A stretch of DNA of 64,000 nt from Agaricus subrufescens (lineage: Eukaryota; Basidiomycota; Agaricomycetes; Agaricales; Agaricaceae). This document shows positions 1 through 11,182 of this stretch, one piece after another. Position numbers and translations under genes: made by a program. The stretch spans positions 930,001-994,000 of the forward strand of contig CM057067.1 in NCBI GenBank assembly GCA_029945375.1, written 5' to 3'. The notes beneath the pieces are model-generated. The model ran no database searches and was not told the origin of the DNA. It worked only from the letters and a program-made list of their open reading frames with translations. The first letter of the stretch is position 1; every line of letters begins with the position of its first letter.

Positions 1-96
1 TCATGTCGAGTAAGTCTTGTGATATCTTGACCCTCTTAAGTATTGCTTCTGATAAACATGATTTACTAGACTGCTGTTCGAGATGCTATAATACAG

Positions 97-733
97 TTAC
101 AGTTTCCAGTCAACATTGACTGGCGCAAACAAGACCGCCAGCTTGCTTTTCAAGTGGTGGAGCTGGTAAGTTTCATATATGTCATATATTCCATTTACTT
201 ATTTTCGGAAGGCGAAGTTGGGCCAGCCACTGCTGAAGAAATTCAAACAGAACTGGGCTGCAGAACAGATCCTCATATCAATCTGCCAGAACAAACGTAA
301 TTACAAGAAGAAACAAGTCCGTGGATACAGCCGGAAAAAGGTTGAGCATAACGATAATCACGACAGCAATGAGGGTAGGGAGAATGAACCTGGAGATGAG
401 GAGGGGTCTGAGAATGAGAATGACCAGGGAGATGAGGGGCCCGATAACGAGAATGACCCAGGAGATGAGAAGGGGTCCGAGAATGAGAGTGACCCAGGAG
501 ATGAGGAGGGGTCCGAGAATGAGAGTGACCCGGGAGATGAGGAGGGGTCTGACAGTGACTTGGGAGATGAGGAGGGTTCTGAGAGTGGGGCTCAATCGAG
601 TGGCGAGATGGACGATGAAGATGGTGTGGATGAAGAGGCTCGAAAGGAAACACGTAAGGGGCTGAAACGAAGGTATCAAGATGAGGATAATGGCAAAGAT
701 GTAGGGAAGGGGAAAAAACCAAAGAAATGCTAG
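97..733 (+). CDS. 3' end of an unknown gene with an acidic repeat tail (partial)
   Basis: Two exons can be read, about 97-165 and 212-733, with a GTAAGT donor at 166 and a ...GGAAG acceptor ending at 211. The join keeps the frame (ending ..FQVVEL, continuing AKLGQPLL..). The first part is a short basic and aromatic domain (DWRKQD, NWAAEQIL, CQNKRNYKKK). The second part is a Glu/Asp/Gly/Ser-rich tail built from repeats of about 12 residues such as GDEEGSENESDP, followed by a Lys/Arg-rich C-terminus (KGKKPKKC) that could act as a nuclear signal. I do not recognise the family. The 5' part lies outside the window. The opposite-strand frames here only mirror the repeat. An acidic nuclear or chromatin protein is a guess from composition. 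Confidence 0.45.
382..596 (+). repeat. Coding minisatellite, 36-bp unit (with shorter variants)
   Basis: Tandem units built on GGAGATGAGGAGGGGTC plus GAGAATGAGAGTGACCC run through the exon. They keep frame and encode GDEEGSENESDP-type units. Some units are shorter (for example SDSDLGDEEGSES), but all lengths are multiples of three. Confidence 0.75.
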
Positions 734-1346
734 CTTTTTGTTGGGGCCTTTACCGAAATTTCATAGGATTATTCTTTTATTATTCTCCTAACTTAAACCC
801 GGTTTAATTTTGACTATTTCACATATTAAGTAAGGAATTCCCCAATTATATAAGTCAGGGAAGTGAAAGTTAGTCTTGGAAATATCTCGCTTACAAGATA
901 GGGTAAGCACAGATCAAAACTCTGGATTAGTCAAGTCCTAGTCAAGTCTATACCCTACATTCACACGTACATAAGCTCGGTGATCTCCCTAACCCCGGGT
1001 CTCACAGTGGGGTATGATGCAAACACAAGCACACATACACACGATCTCCCTTTCGAGAGCGGACTGTCACTCAAGAGTATAATTAAAGTATGCAACAATG
1101 TGGAGACCGGGCTGCGCGCGTCTACTGGGAAAATTTCGATGATGAATCTCAACAGAATCTCAATAGATTTTAACTTCATGGATATAAACCGCTCACCACG
1201 ATACATGGACAACCATCATTCTCTGGTCTCTCTGTTCTTTCTTCTTTCCGTCTCTCTTTGTCACTCGCTATCTCCATCGGTCTCTTCCTCAGTCTTTCAG
1301 ACTCCAACTGTCTCTCTTTCTTTCTGTCTTTCTGTCGCTTGTCTAG
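734..1346. other. Intergenic region with a pyrimidine-rich tract
   Basis: No supported gene. About 1210-1345 is strongly CT-rich (TCTCTCTG, TTTCTTC, CTGTCTCTC) and ends just before the start codon of the next gene, which fits a fungal core promoter or 5' leader. Confidence 0.4.
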
Positions 1347-3144
1347 ATGATTAGCACCGTCACCAAGGAATTGAATTATGTGGCAAGATTGTTTCTGGAA
1401 GACAAACTCTTCCCAGCTTTTACTCATCTTGTTGTCAGTCACGTAAGTCCTGTACCGTGTGATCAGTTATTTGAGGCATTACTTCTTTGTTTGTAGTGGA
1501 TACTTGGTATGTGCTTCATTTACTTGCACTACAAGAGGATGTAAAATATCGAATTGGAAATTCTATTAAGCGGCCGCAATCATTATTACCGTAAGTCACG
1601 TACTACCCTCTCACAAATTACAATCATGAACATTTATATATGTAATACAGGTCTATGAGTGGTTAATCACTCTTGACATGGAAATCCGTTTGATCTGGTG
1701 TAATGAGACGAAACAGAGAAAAAAATCATTCATGAAAGCGCTATATCTTGTCAACCGATATGGTGTGATTGCAGATGTGATTTTAAGTACTGTATGTAGG
1801 TCGAGTGTGATATTTACCCATCTGACGTTACGAACTCAACTACTAATCTATGCTCAAGTTTTCCACGGTACAGATGCCGAGGTTTGTAAGACTCTGCTTC
1901 AAGTTTTGGGCGGTACACTCTTTTCGTTCTCTTGTTCCTGAAAGGCCTAAAGACTGATCTTTGTTTTGTCCAGTTACAACCATACTCGGTTCATTTCTTT
2001 CTGAATGTAAGTTCTAACTTGGGTGAAAAATTGTGTCACACGACTTTCCCACTTCATCTTCTCTACTGGATCCAGATATACTTGCTTTGCGTGTTTGCGT
2101 CGTATGGAAGATGAACAAGGCTGTAGTTTTTTGTCTTGCAATAGCTTTTATTGGCGCAACAGCTTTTGCGTTGACGGATTATTACTTGGTGCTACGACCT
2201 CTCAGTTGTATGTGCTTATTTTTCATCGTGTTCGTGTTCTGCTCTCAATTTTTGCTTTTTTTTTCTTCTTTCTTTCTTTCTTTTTGCTTTTTTACCAGTT
2301 TTTACTATCTTGCCATTTAGAGGCTGTTTAGCCATTGTCCAGGGATCATCAGTGTGGGGTATATATATGCTGCTATTGATTTATGATACAGGTCAAAAGT
2401 TTTTTTGGCGTTTTCCATTCCTCTTTCTGACGCCTGATTCTCCTGTTCCTCCATTTGTTAGTAATGGTTGCGTTGATGGCATATCCTACATTCAAGGAAT
2501 GTAAGTCGATAGAATAAGATTTTCACGCACCTTACTAAGGCTAACAATTTTTACAAAGATAAATACTCCCATGGAAAGACAGGGGCGATGAGACGTATTT
2601 ATGATGAGGGTACAAATACTTCTCTCCTTTTGAGCGAGCATACTATTATGCATTTTGCTTATTCATGATTGTTCTTTTCAGGTATTATCTTTTATGTGTT
2701 TCTCATCGGTAAGTGGTTCAATTTTTCCCCAATATGACGAGGTGACTTAGTATCATTCACCGCTCCCAGTGGTTGATGTGATCTCCTTGATTTTACAACA
2801 AGCAGTGGTGCGATATATCTTACCCAAATTGTTCCTCGTTTCTTCTCAGACTGATTTCATGCTCTTAACTTCTTTCTGTCCCACAAACAGCGCGGGAACC
2901 CCTTCATCTTCCCAACGTAGGTTTTTCTTGCAACATGTCTTCCCACCACATAACCTTCAGTAATTTCTCTCATCTTTATAGTCCTGCACGCCTTTTACGA
3001 TCAATATTGGCTGCCCGAACTATATTGCATATCCGTGAAGTTTCTTCTCAAGGAGTCCACGGGTACAGTGATACGGAGGGCGTGAGCGATATTAGGTTTC
3101 ATAGTATGCCAAGGGCTGAGTGGGATAGTCAAGCGGGGGTGTAG
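1347..3144 (+). CDS. DUF6533-type multi-pass membrane protein (paralogue 1)
   Basis: A multi-exon gene. The proposed start is ATG at 1347 (ATGATTAGC). The first exon ends at a GTAAGT near 1443, matching the start and first intron of the two paralogues at 50-56 kb. The signature exon begins after ACAG near 1651: VYEWLITLDMEIRLIW..., then LVNRYGVIADVIL, as in DUF6533 (YxxLLTxxxEVxxIW...LNRY). Later exons give a membrane segment after RVCVVWKMNKAVV, a YMLLLIYDTGQ segment, and a C-terminal exon with RSILAARTILHIRE followed by a polar tail ending at 3144. Several hydrophobic helices are expected, with an integral membrane location. Function is unknown for the family. Splice sites in the middle (2000-2900) are uncertain, so minor disruption cannot be excluded. 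Confidence 0.65.
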
Positions 3145-4150
3145 GGCAGAACGAGTAATGTATACATCATTAGTCCAAGGCAGTCTACAATCTAATTAAG
3201 ATGTCCGTGATGGGTCAACCCGTACAGAGCTTTATAGGCATCTCTGTAAATGAAGAGCGGATAGCTATAGACTTGTCGTGGACTCAACGTAGATTTATCG
3301 TATTCTATAGGCATTTGATAATGCCCTTTTCTCGCGTACATTCTCTTGTCCCCTGTCAAAAATGTTACTTTAATTCCTTTATTCTCAGCACAAGATACCT
3401 GAGATCATAAACTGCGTCATTGAACTCACTCGAGGAGAGGCGTGAAATCTGGAGACAGTCAATAATAGCAGTGCTGCCTCCCAACTGCCAGACACGCGAG
3501 GCAGCGAATCCAAACATCATCCCACAGTTTCCCCAAAATGAATTGTTACGCTTATGTCAGATGTCAGATATGTTGGGGTTATTAGGAGAACAGAGACAAC
3601 GCATAACGAGAAATAAGAAGACTTGGAGGGAGAACGAAGGTGGTAAAGATGGAGCCTGAGAGAAAATGGTTGGCTTCTGCCTGTGACCCTACCTTCCTAC
3701 CCACATGGTTTTCATTGTCCTGCGCTGAAATGTGGAGGTAGGGTGGGTGGGTTGAAGAAGGGAGGAGTAAGCTGAAGTATGGTGTAGCGCTGAGCGTTTC
3801 GGTAAGTCTGCCAAGGCCTTTCACCAAACACGGCGGCATACACAGTCGCACGCTTGAGAAATCACATCGCACTCGATCCTCATGCGACTTTACATGTTCA
3901 GCAACTATCATGTATGTCATGTTCAAGTGCTAGTCATGAGTATACCTCTCGAACGGAAATACATGTCATTATTTTACAAAGAGCTCTAGATGTCAACTCC
4001 GTGCGTCCAGCAGTACGCTCGAGTCCTCCAATCCCATCCCATATGGCCAGATACTCGTTTCAAAAGGACTGAATCAAACTAAAGAAAAATGGGCACGTGG
4101 TTTATTTCGGCCGCTACTCTCACATTACTACAACGGAACATATCCACCCA
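3145..4150. other. Intergenic region; F-box unit 3' flank at 3830-4080
   Basis: No supported gene. The stretch about 3830-4080 is homologous to 17690-17960, downstream of F-box gene C. On the minus strand both share a PHEDRVRCDF/SHEDRVRCDF reading, so this flank belongs to the duplicated unit. Confidence 0.5.
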
Positions 4151-5594
4151 CTATATTCGTATCAACATATATTCGCCATCGTCGTCCACAATTAATTGCC
4201 CTGAAGTCACATCATAAGCGTAGAGTGTGGGCCATTCTCCAAGCTCATTCCTCTGAATAGTACAATGTTGAGAGGCGACTTGATTTGCGGTCGAATCATT
4301 TAACTCATAAGAGATGAATTCCATTGATAGGCCACCTCGCAGTCGAACCAGGAGGGAGGGACCCCACGTGTCAGGGACCGAACCATGGTTAAATGTGATC
4401 TTTTTCTGATATACCTCATTGGTATCAACAGGGATTCGAATTTCGAGGAGAGTATCCTCGTAGGCAAGGTTCAGATAGGAAAAATGGAGTGTAGAGTAAG
4501 GGTTGAAAACTTCTCGTGGACCAGGGATCGGTGCGAGCGGTATGCGGGAGACCTGTTGTAATTCGAGATGAGACGTTCTTAACGGTTTGATGACTGAGAT
4601 TTCGAGATGGGTCTGTGTGACAGTACCTATTCTGTCTTTAGGCAAAAGAAAGACCTGGAACTCGGTGTAGTATCCATAAATAACTCAGTGGTAATGAGGG
4701 AAAGGGGTGGCTAACCTTTGACCGATAATCGCAGACCCATCTGTGTAGACGAAGCCGAACACCTGAGTAGTTGTAGAGGTAGAGCCTGGAGCAGTCATTG
4801 AGCCTCTCGAATATCGCAAGGACATAATCCTTTTCAATATGTAATTCAGACTCTATTCCAGCAAGCGGCGTCCCGATGTTAGCCAATCTTTTCGCCCTCC
4901 ATGTCATGTTCGATCCATGGTCGCTTGGGCTAAATTGGCAAATGTATATGAAGCTTGATGAGGCTCGATATGCTTCCTTAGTGTGAAGTTGTCGTGTGTA
5001 ATCGAGGTCCTTACCACAGTAGAACGCAGTTCGTGCCTCGGGTAACCAATATGTCATGGTGTCCGTCCAGATATTTGACCAGAGATACCGAGGACTTAAA
5101 CCCTTTATCTGTAGCATGCGATCGGGCTCTAGCACCACTGGCTCATCCAGGTCCATCATGTAAATAGTGTCATACCAAGAACATAACAACCATCTCCCTC
5201 CTGGGAGCCACCTAAACTCGAAGCGAGACTTCCATTGCTGGCAGTCTCCAATATGTTGCGATTCAAAATTTGCTGAATCTAAATTACACCATTTTTGACG
5301 AGTCCGAGCACGCTTGATCAATTTTGCTTCTAGTTCTTCGGACGTGTAAGCTTCCATGGGCGCTTCGAGGACCGGAATACCAGAGGAATATGCCACTTGT
5401 TGTATTCTAGATTGCCAAAGGAGCTGGGTTTTACCGATTGAACGTAATCTCCAACATGTCTAGTGCCCAACATCAATGAGGTTAGAGACAGCGAAGCAGT
5501 ATATGCGTACAGATCTTGCGGCTAGTATGTCCAAACAATCGAGATTGTCGAAAATCCGGTATAAGACTTCATTTGAAAGGGATAGAATGTTCAT
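4151..5594 (-). CDS. F-box protein, paralogue A
   Basis: Three exons: 5594-5511, 5459-4716 and 4654-4151, giving about 443 residues. Exon 1 encodes an N-terminal F-box (MNILSLSNEVLYRIFDNLDC..), the module that binds Skp1 in SCF ubiquitin ligases. Intron 1 has donor GTACGC and a TAG acceptor. What looks like a stop codon when read straight through is this acceptor, and the same phase-0 intron fits all four paralogues. Exons 2-3 carry a beta-rich substrate-side region with WLPGGRWLL, YVLAIFERL, DTLLEIRIPVD and a C-terminal EYMLIRI. This copy lacks the extra intron that B, C and D have after the YCDPG region. It is the leftmost member of the array and is now separated from B by about 10 kb of transposons. 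It looks intact. Substrates are unknown. Confidence 0.72.
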
Positions 5595-5645
5595 GGAGTG
5601 GCGCGAAAAAATGGCGGAAAGAGAAGGGTGATCACTGAAGATCAT

Positions 5646-6231
5646 GTGCTTACATCACGTTGCTTTGTTATATTTACGTTTACAATACACTGCGTGCGGG
5701 TTACCATAAACCCTAAGGGTTCTTATTGATTTATTTCGGAGTATTTTTTAATCAAAACTCAGAACAAGTTCCGACATCATATTTTAAGTTTATTTTGAGA
5801 TTATGTTAGAATGAGTTACTGGTGTTTCTTGTAAAATGTTATGTACCATTTCTGGACTTGGCTAGCTAACATATGATCAAAAATATGTTAGAAAAAACTC
5901 CCATACAATATAGTGAATGCATTGTATTAAAAAATTATCATAAGTTCAGAAATGCGGTATATGCGGTATTTATGGTGACTTTCTTATACAATGAGTTCAG
6001 TATAATGTATAGGAGTTTTATCAAACCTATTATTAGCCATATGTCAGCTAGACAAGTCATGATAAACACACAAATTATTTAGAATAATCAGCTGTGATTT
6101 GTTTTAACATAAATTCAAAATTAACTTACTAATAGATGTCGGAGTCTATTCCGAGTTTGAGTTAACAAATGCTCGAAAATAAATCACTAAAATCTCCTAG
6201 GGTTTATTGTAACCCACACGCAGTGAATACT
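5646..6231. other. AT-rich intergenic region
   Basis: Between the F-box A promoter and the hAT-like element. Low complexity, AT-rich; no supported gene or RNA. Confidence 0.4.
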
Positions 6232-7677
6232 GGCCTTGACCCAGGCTCCTACCCAGCCGACCCGACAAGTTCGCACGTTTGGCGAAACAGGGCCAAACAC
6301 CGCGTAAAGAGGTGTGCTCACTTGTGAGCGGCTGGCATTAAAGGTCAAACGGACATCACCGAAGAGTTTTCCCGCGCGAGACAAAATAATCAAAATATTC
6401 TTTTTGGGAGTTATCTGATTCTATAAACTATGTGACCGTAACAGAGACCATATAAGGAACACGTTGTTGAGCTTATGCTCGCGAAGCCTGTCGTTGATGC
6501 GTTCCGCGCTACAGGCACAAAGTCAGGCTTCGAGGATGCTGACAGCGGTCTCACATCTATGGCACACTCCATGATGTCTTCTCCTCAACCGCTTCTGTTC
6601 TATGAACGTATTGAAACCCTCAACACAAATAATATGCCTCTCGAAAATCTAATTTGTCGTTCACTCGTTGAACCAGTTACTAAACATTCAAAATACGTCG
6701 GTGCTTTTATTGAGGACTTGCCTTGCTTATCGGAATGGTTGGCTCATCACAAGTGTACTCACAGGGCTGTCAAAGGGTGGATGAAGTAGGAATATACAGG
6801 CATCTTAACCTCACAGCTACATAACCTTGCAAGACTGAAAAATGGTTTTCGTATTGATGTTGGATCTATAACAGCTGACCAAATAAAAAGTTGCATGATT
6901 CGGAGAATTTTGGAGGGAATACAGACCTATGCCCCTGACATTTGGGACTTGGTTGGAAAACTTCTCAAAGCTGACCTAATTTTGCTTCATGCAACTTGCC
7001 ATGACAAGCGACAGAGAACCCCTTCCACTAAGACATATTCTGATGGCAAAAACCTCAGCATACTGCAAATCATTTCCAGTTAACCCCGTAGACCAGCGCC
7101 CTTCATTTTGTATACTTCTCAGCTTCGTGTCAGATCTCCGAGCCAGACCCAAATTGAACGCTTGTTTGCCACCGCTGCCACCACCAGAGTCAGGAAAACG
7201 CTGCTGGAATATGATTGCATCCTGCGATGTAGTCGTTAAAGGAGTCAGTTCTACATCTTCCTAGCCAGATTGCACGCTCGGGGATGTCGGTCCTCTGGCG
7301 TCACTAGCATCATTGTCAGATGCACACCCCCCCAGCTTAATCCAGTGTTAACATGTGAAGTGCAAATGGCCTCAATTTGGTACCGACATGGGCATTTATT
7401 AAATCGCTGAAGCACAAGCTCAGTTATGCGTTCAGTTGTCTATGAAGGTGATGCAGAAGTATGTGACGGTGGCACTGTAGACATATCGTGGGCGCGACAG
7501 AATATATCCTCTCAATTAATTAATTCGATATGTTTTCTGAGTTCGATCTATGTCCTGATTAGGCCTCGGTGATGGCCGAAAGACATATGTTGCCAGCCGC
7601 TCACTGCGTGAGCATTCCCTTACTTCTGACTAAGCTCACGTGGGCAGTGAGCGAGCTGGGTAGGAGCCTGGCCTTGA
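6232..7677. mobile_element. hAT-like DNA transposon relic with 8-bp target duplication
   Basis: The direct repeat GGCCTTGA occurs at 6232-6239 and 7670-7677. Inside it, inverted termini share CAGGCTCCTACCCAGC (6242-6257 against 7655-7670 reversed). Subterminal inverted repeats also match: TGCTCAC..GTGAGCGGCTGGCA near 6315 and, reversed, near 7595-7618. An 8-bp duplication is the hAT signature. The interior has only broken frames. One plus-strand frame near 7130 reads QIERLFATAA, reminiscent of the hAT C-terminal dimerisation motif (ERLFS.A). Another near 6895 reads QTYAPDIWDLVGKLLKAD, which resembles the start of DUF6589-type proteins; this is a weak resemblance. The element is degenerate and probably non-autonomous. 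Confidence 0.6.
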
Positions 7678-8239
7678 ATAAGATTTTCCCAGCTGATTTG
7701 TTTGGTGCTGTGTGAAGTAGGATGAAAGGAGGCACAAAATCTTTTAAGTCAATTAAATACAAAGTAGTTAATATGACTGGGCGATTTTGTGTAATTGCGG
7801 AGGCCCGGCGGCCGAGGGGGGCACGTGATCCTGGGTATCGGCAAATACCGTGGGAGGAGCACGGGCCCTCGGAATGGAAGAGGGATTTATTTTTATTTCA
7901 CTTAGCGGATCAAAATTGTTTCAACCCCGGAGGCTGGAAACTAAATGTGTAGGGAAAATGGAGGTGCAAGAAGAAAGGAAGAGGGTTTTTGGAAGAGGGG
8001 CACCTCCTAGGAGAACCGGGGGTTGAAATGTGAGAAGGAGAGAGAAAAGGAAGTGAAATAAAATAAATTTGGGGCCGCCGGGGCCTGAGTGAAAGGAAAA
8101 GCAACCTGGCGCTCGAAACGGACACCAGGAGGCTGTACCAGGCGGAGTGGAGCTCACCCAGGCGAGGATGGACGTGAGAAGGGCCAGGCAAGCCTAGCCC
8201 AGACGAGGTACAATCCGACCATGTGCAGAAATTAATTTA
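7678..8239. other. Untranslated 3' region of the DIRS element and junction DNA
   Basis: No gene. G-rich stretches include a partly inverted pair, GGCCCGGCGGCC near 7804 and GGCCGCCGGGGCC near 8073. DIRS elements carry inverted or split terminal repeats, so this pair could belong to the left terminus. The exact end was not found. Confidence 0.3.
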
Positions 8240-9718
8240 TTATACAGTAGGATTACAAGAAGAGCCAAAAGCATTCATGGCAGTTGAGGCCCGACTAATC
8301 TGTTCTCTAGAATAGGCAAGAGAAGTGTTCAAAGGGATGATGTCCTCAACACGGCGCCAGTAGAGGAGGAAGGCTGTTGACGTCCAGCCCCCTGTAGCCG
8401 CAACGACATCCGGTGGAACACCAGCCAGCAGGAGGGCAACTGCACCGCCAATGCGGAATGAATGGCCAGAGAGGTGCGGGCTGCGGAGGGAGCCCCAAAT
8501 GGACGAGATGTGTGACAGAAAAGTGCTCTTGAGCATATGCATCCAAACCCCGGTTGGGGATTTGTATGCAAAGATGGAGGTGTCGGGAGGCGGGTTGTTG
8601 TTTACCCGCAGGTGGTTGACCAAGGCCGCTACAGGGCATAACATGTCATCGCGGCTCGTGAGCACGACCAGGAAACTGCTGGAGCATGTTGTCTTGGTCC
8701 ATGGTATGTGAAAAGAAAGAGAGAAAGCCCCACCGGGAAGAGAGGAAAGAGAGAACTTCGTTGTCCTTGTGCCATGGAAGATGGGATTGAAAGCGTCGGG
8801 GGAAGGGAGAGTAGTCTCACCAAGGCGCCGGCAGCCAAAGAAGGAAGTGGTGGCGGTCGCCCAAATGGCAGCGTGGAATGGGTCGTTGAGGTCCAGGGAT
8901 TCGAGTAAACGTCTGAGATGGTCTAGCGAGACCGGGGGTCGAGGGGGGCGCTTGAACTTGGCACCTTGTCGGTCTGCTGCACGTCGGATGAGATGGATGC
9001 GCTCGCAGTCACCCAACCAAGGGGCACAGTGGATAATGTGCCATGAGCGGAGGCCTGAGAGCCATTGATTGATTGTCTTGCCGCTGTAAAAGCTGACAAA
9101 AGAAGAGGCGAAGGCGGCCAGAAGGTCTGCTGATGCTGGCATCCTATCCCCTTCTGGGATATGCCAGTCATCGCAGAATTGACTGAAGCGCAGGAGGCCG
9201 GCCGCATATGAGGATCTGGTGCTAGGAGCGAGACCCTCCAGTGCCACGGACCTGGAACGTTCAACAAGAGCTGATGGGAGTTTTGCCTGTGAGGAGATCT
9301 TTGCAGCGACTGCGTAAGGCGAAGTCCATTTCTTGAGGCGGTCCTTGGCCCCAACCTGCGGTCTGAAATGCGATGGAGGAAGGGAGAGGGATCTGGAAGG
9401 GGGGTTGTTGTTAAGGGAGGCAGAGTGGAAGCGGCGGTCATAGGACCGTGGGCGAGCGGCTGTGATGTGCCCTGAAGGGGTTGTGGTTGCCGGGGCGGAG
9501 GGTGGGGGTTGAGTTGTACTCTCTGGCATGAGCGGTCTGTGGTTACACAACAATATATGACATTGGTGAGTACAAAGGACAAGTGTAAGGACTGACAGAG
9601 ATGCGGAGCGAACTAAAGGTAAAACTGAAGGTGGATGTATGCGTAAAGAATCAGGACCACTCGAAGATGTCATGCAAAACGTGCGGAAGTCGAAGGCAAA
9701 AGGGAAAGCGGAAGCCAT
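8240..9718 (-). CDS. DIRS tyrosine recombinase
   Basis: About 490 residues if started at 9718; an internal start near MPESTTQPPP is also possible. The N-terminal core-binding half includes SYAAGLLRFSQFCDDW, typical of phage-integrase SAM-like domains. The C-terminal catalytic half shows the expected residues in order: FGCRRLGE (first Arg), HSFRIGGA (HxxR box), GGW (His/Trp position) and LLYWRR (candidate nucleophile Tyr). The enzyme would insert the circular DNA copy of the element. The frame differs from that of the upstream RNase H end, so the two overlap by a few codons, as is usual in this group. No internal stop is seen, so it may be recent. Confidence 0.85.
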   Translation of the reverse strand: MASAFPFAFDFRTFCMTSSSGPDSLRIHPPSVLPLVRSASLSVLTLVLCTHQCHILLCNHRPLMPESTTQPPPSAPATTTPSGHITAARPRSYDRRFHSASLNNNPPSRSLSLPPSHFRPQVGAKDRLKKWTSPYAVAAKISSQAKLPSALVERSRSVALEGLAPSTRSSYAAGLLRFSQFCDDWHIPEGDRMPASADLLAAFASSFVSFYSGKTINQWLSGLRSWHIIHCAPWLGDCERIHLIRRAADRQGAKFKRPPRPPVSLDHLRRLLESLDLNDPFHAAIWATATTSFFGCRRLGETTLPSPDAFNPIFHGTRTTKFSLSSLPGGAFSLSFHIPWTKTTCSSSFLVVLTSRDDMLCPVAALVNHLRVNNNPPPDTSIFAYKSPTGVWMHMLKSTFLSHISSIWGSLRSPHLSGHSFRIGGAVALLLAGVPPDVVAATGGWTSTAFLLYWRRVEDIIPLNTSLAYSREQISRASTAMNAFGSSCNPTV

Positions 9719-9806
9719 TAGGGCCTGGGATTCCTCTGGAAATTGGATCAGCTGGGTTCTTTTCTGACTCGATGTAGACGAAGGAGGGCAAGATGAGTCG
9801 GGGCGT

Positions 9807-11182
9807 TGAAGAGACTAGATCGGTGTGAATGTGGAAAATAAAATATAAAAATATAAATCAAATGTGAATGCAACCCTTGAATTACACCGAGTCTCGAGTG
9901 CGGTTTGTGGGGAGAATAAATCAGAAAGAAAGTGAAAGTAAGCGTCTCGATTAAGTATTAAATGAAAATAGGGGTAGAATAGAAATGTGAAACAAGTCTC
10001 GACTGAATAGAAACCTCTTCCAGACCTATGCCGTTTTGATTAGAACCTTCGCGACGAGTGGCTAAGCTCGCGATGACTGTCCTCAATAGGATGGGTTAGA
10101 CACCTATCTAGGAGGGGTAGCGAGTCCGCCCTAGTGATGCCTCAACAAACTTGGAGAGCCTTGACCTGCCTTTGCGCTTCGAGACAGACTGCAAGACAAG
10201 TCGAGCTAGCACCAAATGCTATCGCGATCCTATTAGACCAGTGAAGATACTCTCTCGAGCAGAACACAAGACCTTCCAAGTCAAGAAAGAACTTAAGAAA
10301 TGCTTAGAACACTGCGAAGTTTAACCAAACTCGATTTCACTCGCACAGCGCTTGGGCAAAGATTCGATCCTGAACCTCGTCCTCGACTGGCGACTATATA
10401 CGATACACAATAAAAAACTGAGACAAAATAAACAAATATGAAACAGATAACCAAGTCCGTATCCAGTACTGAATGGGTATAGTCTCCTCGACTCATCTTT
10501 CTCCACCAATCAACAGTCTCGACTATTCAGTCTCCTCGACCAAACATCGCACTTGCCTAATCTTCCGCTCCTCATTGGCTAACGAGCTTCTAACCCTAGA
10601 CCCTAGTCTAGAAACTCTCGAGGCGCACCACCCACTGATTATCCCATCGATAAGATTTCCTCTATTGAACTGCGCTTCTATCTCGCCTTTAGTTGCTTCG
10701 AGATTATCACTATTACTGCCTGATCCAGAGTCTCGACCGACAATTCCAACAGTCTCGCTTCAGGTTAATTCAGTCTCGACATGTGTAAGTCATCTACTTC
10801 CTAGCCCTTTCCTTATTAGGCAGGTAGTAGTTATAGATTCGGTTTAGCATAAGGTCCGCTGAAGGAACCGCGTTCCGCTAAGTCCTCGAGCCATCCCATA
10901 ACCAATCTCGATGATAATTTCCAGCAAAGTCTCCCTAGACTCAGTCTCGAGACGTTCATTTTAAGTCCTCAAACGCGATTATATTTCCCCTAGCAGTACG
11001 GTTTTCCTGCTAGGAATCGTGGATGTAATCTCGACTGTCTCCTAGTTCAACCCGCCTTCACACATGCCCTCGACTGATCTTATTACTAACGGGGTGACCG
11101 ATTGCTCATTCTCGAGCCTAATACGTACACCTAGCCGCATTAAACGTATATTTTCACGCGTAAAACGGCTGGGGCCATAACA
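9807..11182 (-). mobile_element. Solo LTR, copy 1 (1.38-kb family)
   Basis: Bounded by target duplication GCGT at 9803-9806 and 11183-11186. Read on the minus strand it begins TGTTATGGCCCCAGCCG and ends AGTCTCTTCA, giving the canonical TG...CA ends. A TATATA-containing promoter-like stretch lies near 10390. The whole length is nearly identical to copy 2. It contains no coding region and is dense in CTCGA motifs. It disrupts the RNase H end of the DIRS element. A TG...CA non-coding unit with a short duplication fits a solo LTR, probably of a Ty3-type element, whose internal part is not in this window. Confidence 0.8.

Noticed and set aside
273..722. Long minus-strand frames opposite the acidic repeat
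   Set aside because: Mirror readings of a tandem repeat, without domains.
5459..5462. Apparent nonsense codon (TAG) in F-box A
   Set aside because: It is the acceptor of a phase-0 intron that fits all four paralogues, with donor GTACGC or GTGCGC at the same place.
10293..10509. 62-67 residue minus frames repeated at 10.3, 13.1 and 38.6 kb
   Set aside because: They lie within the LTR family and are conserved only because the LTRs are copies; no coding signature.
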